From Nitrospira sp. (GTDB lineage Bacteria > Nitrospirota > Nitrospiria > Nitrospirales > Nitrospiraceae): a DNA stretch of 7,317 nucleotides. A model generated the notes under the pieces. It had not been told where the DNA came from, did no database searches, and was given only the letters and a program-made list of their open reading frames with translations. The position numbers were made by a program, and so were the translations under genes. Of this stretch, positions 5,520 through 7,317 are shown in pieces. Each line of letters starts with the position of its first letter. Position 1 is the first letter of the stretch. The stretch covers positions 1 to 7,317 of the forward strand of contig JAOUEB010000060.1 in assembly GCA_029858925.1 (NCBI GenBank), given 5' to 3'.

Positions 5520-5601
5520 TCACCAGGTCGATAATTACCAGGGTGACAACCGCTACCAGAAGATCCGCAAACCGGATTATGTTCCAGTTCCACACTGACA
5601 T
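5494..5601 (-). CDS. Possible tiny membrane protein (35 aa)
   Basis: The ORF reads MSVWNWNIIRFADLLVAVV, then TLVIIDLVMRLLHRAG. Residues 8-30 are one hydrophobic helix followed by a basic end, as expected for a single-pass protein with its C-terminus in the cytoplasm. A purine-rich stretch (GAGAGAGAGGA) sits directly before the ATG at 5599-5601; spacing is short for the nearest AGGA but acceptable for GAGAG. A GTG two codons later fits the ribosome site as well. The 3' end overlaps the IscA-like relic by 26 bases in another frame, so this could also be part of a rearranged gene. It starts 33 bases after the zinc-ribbon gene. Confidence 0.35.
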   Translation of the reverse strand: MSVWNWNIIRFADLLVAVVTLVIIDLVMRLLHRAG

Positions 5602-5634
5602 TCCTCTCTCTCGCTCACTCCAACGACAGAGGGT

Positions 5635-5847
5635 TCATCTCACTCTGCTTATCCCAGGCTTGGCTGTAGGAGTCCCCGGGACGCGCGCACGGTTCCGAAT
5701 CGGTTGATCGTGACTCGCTCGATTGGCTTCGATCCCTGGGTCCGTCGTTGCACCACAGAGGAGGCAACGCCAACCAGACACCGGGGGCTGTCCCATATCC
5801 CTCATTTGGACGGCAATCAAAAGGCCTTGGCAACGTAGACACTGCAT
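5635..5847 (-). CDS. Small zinc-ribbon protein, copy B (70 aa)
   Basis: The protein begins MQCLRCQGLLIAVQMRDMGQ and continues WRCLLCGATTDPGIEANR. CxxC pairs are C3/C6 and C28/C31, about 22 residues apart, a compact zinc ribbon. The tail (RNRARVPGTPTAKPGISRVR) is basic and proline-rich, probably flexible. Shared positions with copy A at 1104-1325 include the starting M-x-C-x-R-C-x-G-L-L, the RCxxCG knuckle, D36-x-x-I39 and ANR. Their tails differ. AGGAGG lies 4 bases before the ATG at 5845-5847, as in copy A. Possible roles are nucleic-acid or protein binding in the cytoplasm; no partner is evident. Confidence 0.72.
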   Translation of the reverse strand: MQCLRCQGLLIAVQMRDMGQPPVSGWRCLLCGATTDPGIEANRASHDQPIRNRARVPGTPTAKPGISRVR

Positions 5848-5868
5848 GATGCCTCCTATGGACTCGTC

Positions 5869-5985
5869 CTACAACACCCTTCTCAAGGTCGCGTTCCAGA
5901 TCAGGCACGCATAAATGGAATCCGAGGAACTTCGACGGAAACACAACCACCACGCCTCTGCGATGAGAACCCACGGCCTAATCAT
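5869..5985 (-). CDS. Doubtful short ORF (38 aa)
   Basis: The ORF reads MIRPWVLIAEAWWLCFR, then RSSSDSIYACLIWNATLRRV and a final L. It fits neatly between the NuoI relic and the zinc-ribbon gene, and GGAAGG lies 9 bases before the ATG at 5983-5985. The many Trp, Cys and Ser residues are unlike a normal soluble protein and there is no recognisable motif. It may be intergenic sequence. Listed only because of the ribosome site and position. Confidence 0.2.
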   Translation of the reverse strand: MIRPWVLIAEAWWLCFRRSSSDSIYACLIWNATLRRVL

Positions 5986-6006
5986 GTCAGGCATCCTTCC
6001 GGAAGA

Positions 6007-6252
6007 CTAACAAGCTTTGGCCAGATGGTTCGACGTGGCGATGTCGACAACAGCCGGATTCAGATACTGGACATCCAGCCACTTCTCGCATATCCGAAAC
6101 GTACAATCCCCGATCGCCAACTGTTGCTGTCTATTGAGGAACAAACCCAGCTTCCCGTATACCGCCCACTCGTATTCCCGTGTCATCGCCAGGGGATCGA
6201 CCGGACAGGCTTGAAGGCACAGTCCACCAAACAAACACCACGTCATGTCCAT
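6007..6252 (-). pseudogene. nuoI: NuoI (NADH-quinone oxidoreductase 23-kDa subunit) C-terminal relic
   Basis: The reading MDMTWCLFGGLCLQACPVDP, then LAMTREYEWAVYGKLGLFLN, then RQQQLAIGD matches the second [4Fe-4S] motif and C-terminal arm of complex I subunit NuoI (family pattern DMTRCxFCGLCxxACPxxALxMTREYE). The first ferredoxin-like motif and the N-terminal half are absent: a TAG in frame lies 5 codons before the ATG. The remaining motif is damaged: C6-x-x-G9-x-x-C12-x-x-x-C16-P, where G9 should be cysteine (GGT instead of TGT). W5 replaces the usual arginine (TGG instead of CGG). No ribosome site is seen at the ATG. No other nuo gene lies in the window, so this is a displaced or duplicated fragment. 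The tail CEKWLDVQYLNPAV may still belong to the parent gene. Confidence 0.75.
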
Positions 6253-6274
6253 GAAAACGTTTGACTATACGCAT

Positions 6275-6577
6275 TCAGAAGCTCGGTGCCGACCGGATTA
6301 CTTGCCTCGTCTTCTCTTCATCTGCACAAGTCTGTTCAGCCAGCATGCGTTGTCCGGCACTGGCGACCTCGGGAATTCTAGCCAGGCAGCCCTTCAGCGT
6401 ATCCTCCGCTGCACCTGAGGCTATGACGCCAAGCTCTCCGCTCGGAGCGAAACTCAGGGATCCTTTCACCAACAGATCTGCCGCGTGGGCAGACAGCGTT
6501 GACTGTATGAACAGTACTGCGAGCAGCACCACCGTTAAGACTGCGGCGGCCGGTTTCGTGATAGTTGGGATCCTCAT
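6275..6577 (-). CDS. Small exported protein with two cysteines (100 aa)
   Basis: Residues 1-32 are a clear Sec signal peptide: MRIPTITKP, a hydrophobic core (AAAVLTVVLLAVLFIQ), then STLSAHA with cleavage likely after A32. The mature part of about 68 residues has a glycine/serine-rich start (VKGSLSFAPSGELGVIASGA) and a helical region EDTLKGCLARIPEVASAGQR leading to MLAEQTC. C64 and C84 are the only cysteines and could form a disulfide in the periplasm. There is no lipobox, so it is probably soluble. AGGAGG lies 8 bases before the ATG at 6575-6577. It is 22 bases upstream of the NuoI relic on the same strand. No named family is recognised; exported location is the firm part. Confidence 0.75.
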   Translation of the reverse strand: MRIPTITKPAAAVLTVVLLAVLFIQSTLSAHAADLLVKGSLSFAPSGELGVIASGAAEDTLKGCLARIPEVASAGQRMLAEQTCADEEKTRQVIRSAPSF

Positions 6578-7069
6578 CGTGACGACCTCCTCATACTGGT
6601 TAGGGGCCTAAGTCGCGCACCCCAGGGCGAGCCCACGCGATAGAACGCATGTGAACCATTACACCAGATACCCGATACCAGCTAACTACTGCGCAGGCGC
6701 AGAAGACACGAAGGCTGTGGAATTTTGGATCCACATATTGCACCTCTTGACTTGATGAGACTCGTGATTCGAAGAAGCGGCGGAGACTGAGGAATCAGAC
6801 GCGCAGGAGAGGGAGGAAATGCGCGAGAGATGGGACAGTCGGCGTGGCTTTGAACGCCCCCACATCACTGTACAGAATCACTCTACAGACGGGTAACAAA
6901 GGAGTCAACGATTCGAACGCGGCGATGCTACGTAACGTAATGATTCCCTGGGGGTATATTTATTTTGTTCTTCTCCCTGGCAAGTGGGTACACGAAGCAC
7001 GAGAAACGGCATTTCTGGAGGATGGGGCGTGAATTCTGCTTTCTACGGGGTTGGGAAATCTGGCATGAT

Positions 7070-7092
7070 TGCCGGATGCAACCACACCGGCA
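7070..7092. other. Short hairpin (6-bp stem)
   Basis: TGCCGG (7070-7075) pairs with CCGGCA (7087-7092) around an 11-base loop. It has no T run and no adjacent confident gene. It is GC-rich enough to fold but could be chance. Confidence 0.3.
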
Positions 7093-7151
7093 CCCCTGAG
7101 ACACCTACCGCTTTCAAGGCTTTCGGTTAACCCCAACGGTCCAGGGTCTCT

Positions 7152-7179
7152 TGAGTGACCCGAAGGCCCGCGTCACTCA
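7152..7179. other. Perfect 8-bp inverted repeat
   Basis: TGAGTGAC (7152-7159) and GTCACTCA (7172-7179) are perfect reverse complements around a 12-base loop. The right arm ends 3 bases before a possible GTG start at 7183. It could be an operator, a recombination-site-like element or a terminator stem without a T run. Confidence 0.45.
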
Positions 7180-7182
7180 CCT

Positions 7183-7317
7183 GTGCCGGCGGGAAAACAA
7201 ACGGCATGCGAAGCCTGCGGGGACACGCGGGTCTACATCGAGGTGGAGATTTCTCTCGTCGGGGGCAAGACGTGCGGCACGCGAAGCAGAAAACCGTGGA
7301 CTGGCTGGCCGATAATA
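7183..7317 (+). pseudogene. Coding-like fragment with a CxxC, possibly frameshifted (open at right edge)
   Basis: From the GTG at 7183 the frame reads VPAGKQTACEACGDTRVYIE, then VEISLVGGKT, with a CxxC pair and an alternating strand pattern typical of a small metal-binding beta fold. After GGKT the same frame turns to CGTRSRKPWTGW, while the neighbouring frame reads VRHAKQKTVDWLADN, which looks more like protein. Loss of one G near 7270-7273 would explain the switch. No ribosome site precedes the GTG and the frame is closed by a TGA at 7156-7158. Either a relic or a chance reading; no family assigned. Confidence 0.3.

Larger units (their letters stand above)
6600..7182. other. Stretch without a confident gene
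   Basis: I see no gene I can support on either strand. Two ORFs of about 60 codons exist, at 6686-6868 (-) and 6844-7032 (+), but both lack ribosome sites and recognisable motifs. An AT-rich patch (about 6953-6973, TATATTTATTTTG) follows CCCTGGGGG. TACGT-A-ACGTA (6929-6939) is a short palindrome. Hairpins lie at 7070-7092 and 7152-7179. The region may be eroded coding sequence or a regulatory spacer. Confidence 0.5.

Noticed and set aside
5378..5593. 71-codon - strand ORF
   Set aside because: Off-frame reading through the IscA-like relic; Ser- and Arg-rich, no motif.
5615..5974. 119-codon - strand ORF overlapping zinc-ribbon copy B
   Set aside because: The zinc-ribbon frame has paired CxxC motifs and a clear start; this one has no motif after the first 45 residues.
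6686..6868. 60-codon - strand ORF
   Set aside because: Ser-rich, no ribosome site, no known motif; likely chance.
6844..7032. 62-codon + strand ORF from a GTG
   Set aside because: No ribosome site and no recognisable family; a hydrophobic patch alone is not enough.
7061..7077. Sigma54-like promoter TGGCATGATTGC
   Set aside because: The distance between the GG and GC elements is about 3 bases too short for sigma54.

Overview
The window looks like chromosomal DNA of a Nitrospira-type bacterium (phylum Nitrospirota). That assignment is inferred from moderately GC-rich coding sequence, strong GGAGG-type ribosome sites, a NuoI relic of the form seen outside Proteobacteria, and the many short, poorly known genes. 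No marker gene proves it. No tRNA, rRNA, transposase, integrase or CRISPR array is visible.

Layout, mostly leftward (- strand). From 1 to about 1.9 kb: the 5' part of a YtxH-type membrane protein, a frameshifted PepSY relic, a small coiled-coil protein, a small zinc-ribbon protein and a bacterioferritin-like diiron protein. From 2.1 to 3.9 kb: a Crp/Fnr-family regulator preceded by three short genes of unknown function (70, 122 and 71 residues), each with its own ribosome site. At 3.9-4.3 kb is a regulatory stretch holding two sigma70-like promoters that point in opposite directions and overlap almost completely. One would drive the small genes leftward, the other an XRE-type helix-turn-helix regulator (4296-5174), the only confident rightward gene.

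From 5.2 to 6.6 kb the - strand resumes: two tiny single-helix membrane ORFs, an IscA/HesB relic broken by an amber codon, a second zinc-ribbon protein related to the one at 1.1-1.3 kb, an orphan NuoI C-terminus that has lost a cluster cysteine, and a small secreted protein. From about 6.6 kb to the right edge I find no confident gene, only two hairpins and a coding-like fragment running off the edge.

The picture is an accessory stretch in flux: intact small stress or regulation genes (diiron ferritin, Crp/Fnr, XRE, YtxH, zinc ribbons) mixed with at least three decayed gene pieces (PepSY, IscA/HesB, NuoI). The points most worth following up are the zinc-ribbon pair, the overlapping divergent promoters with a nearby dyad, and the three relics. 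I did not find a complete, clearly new multi-gene system.
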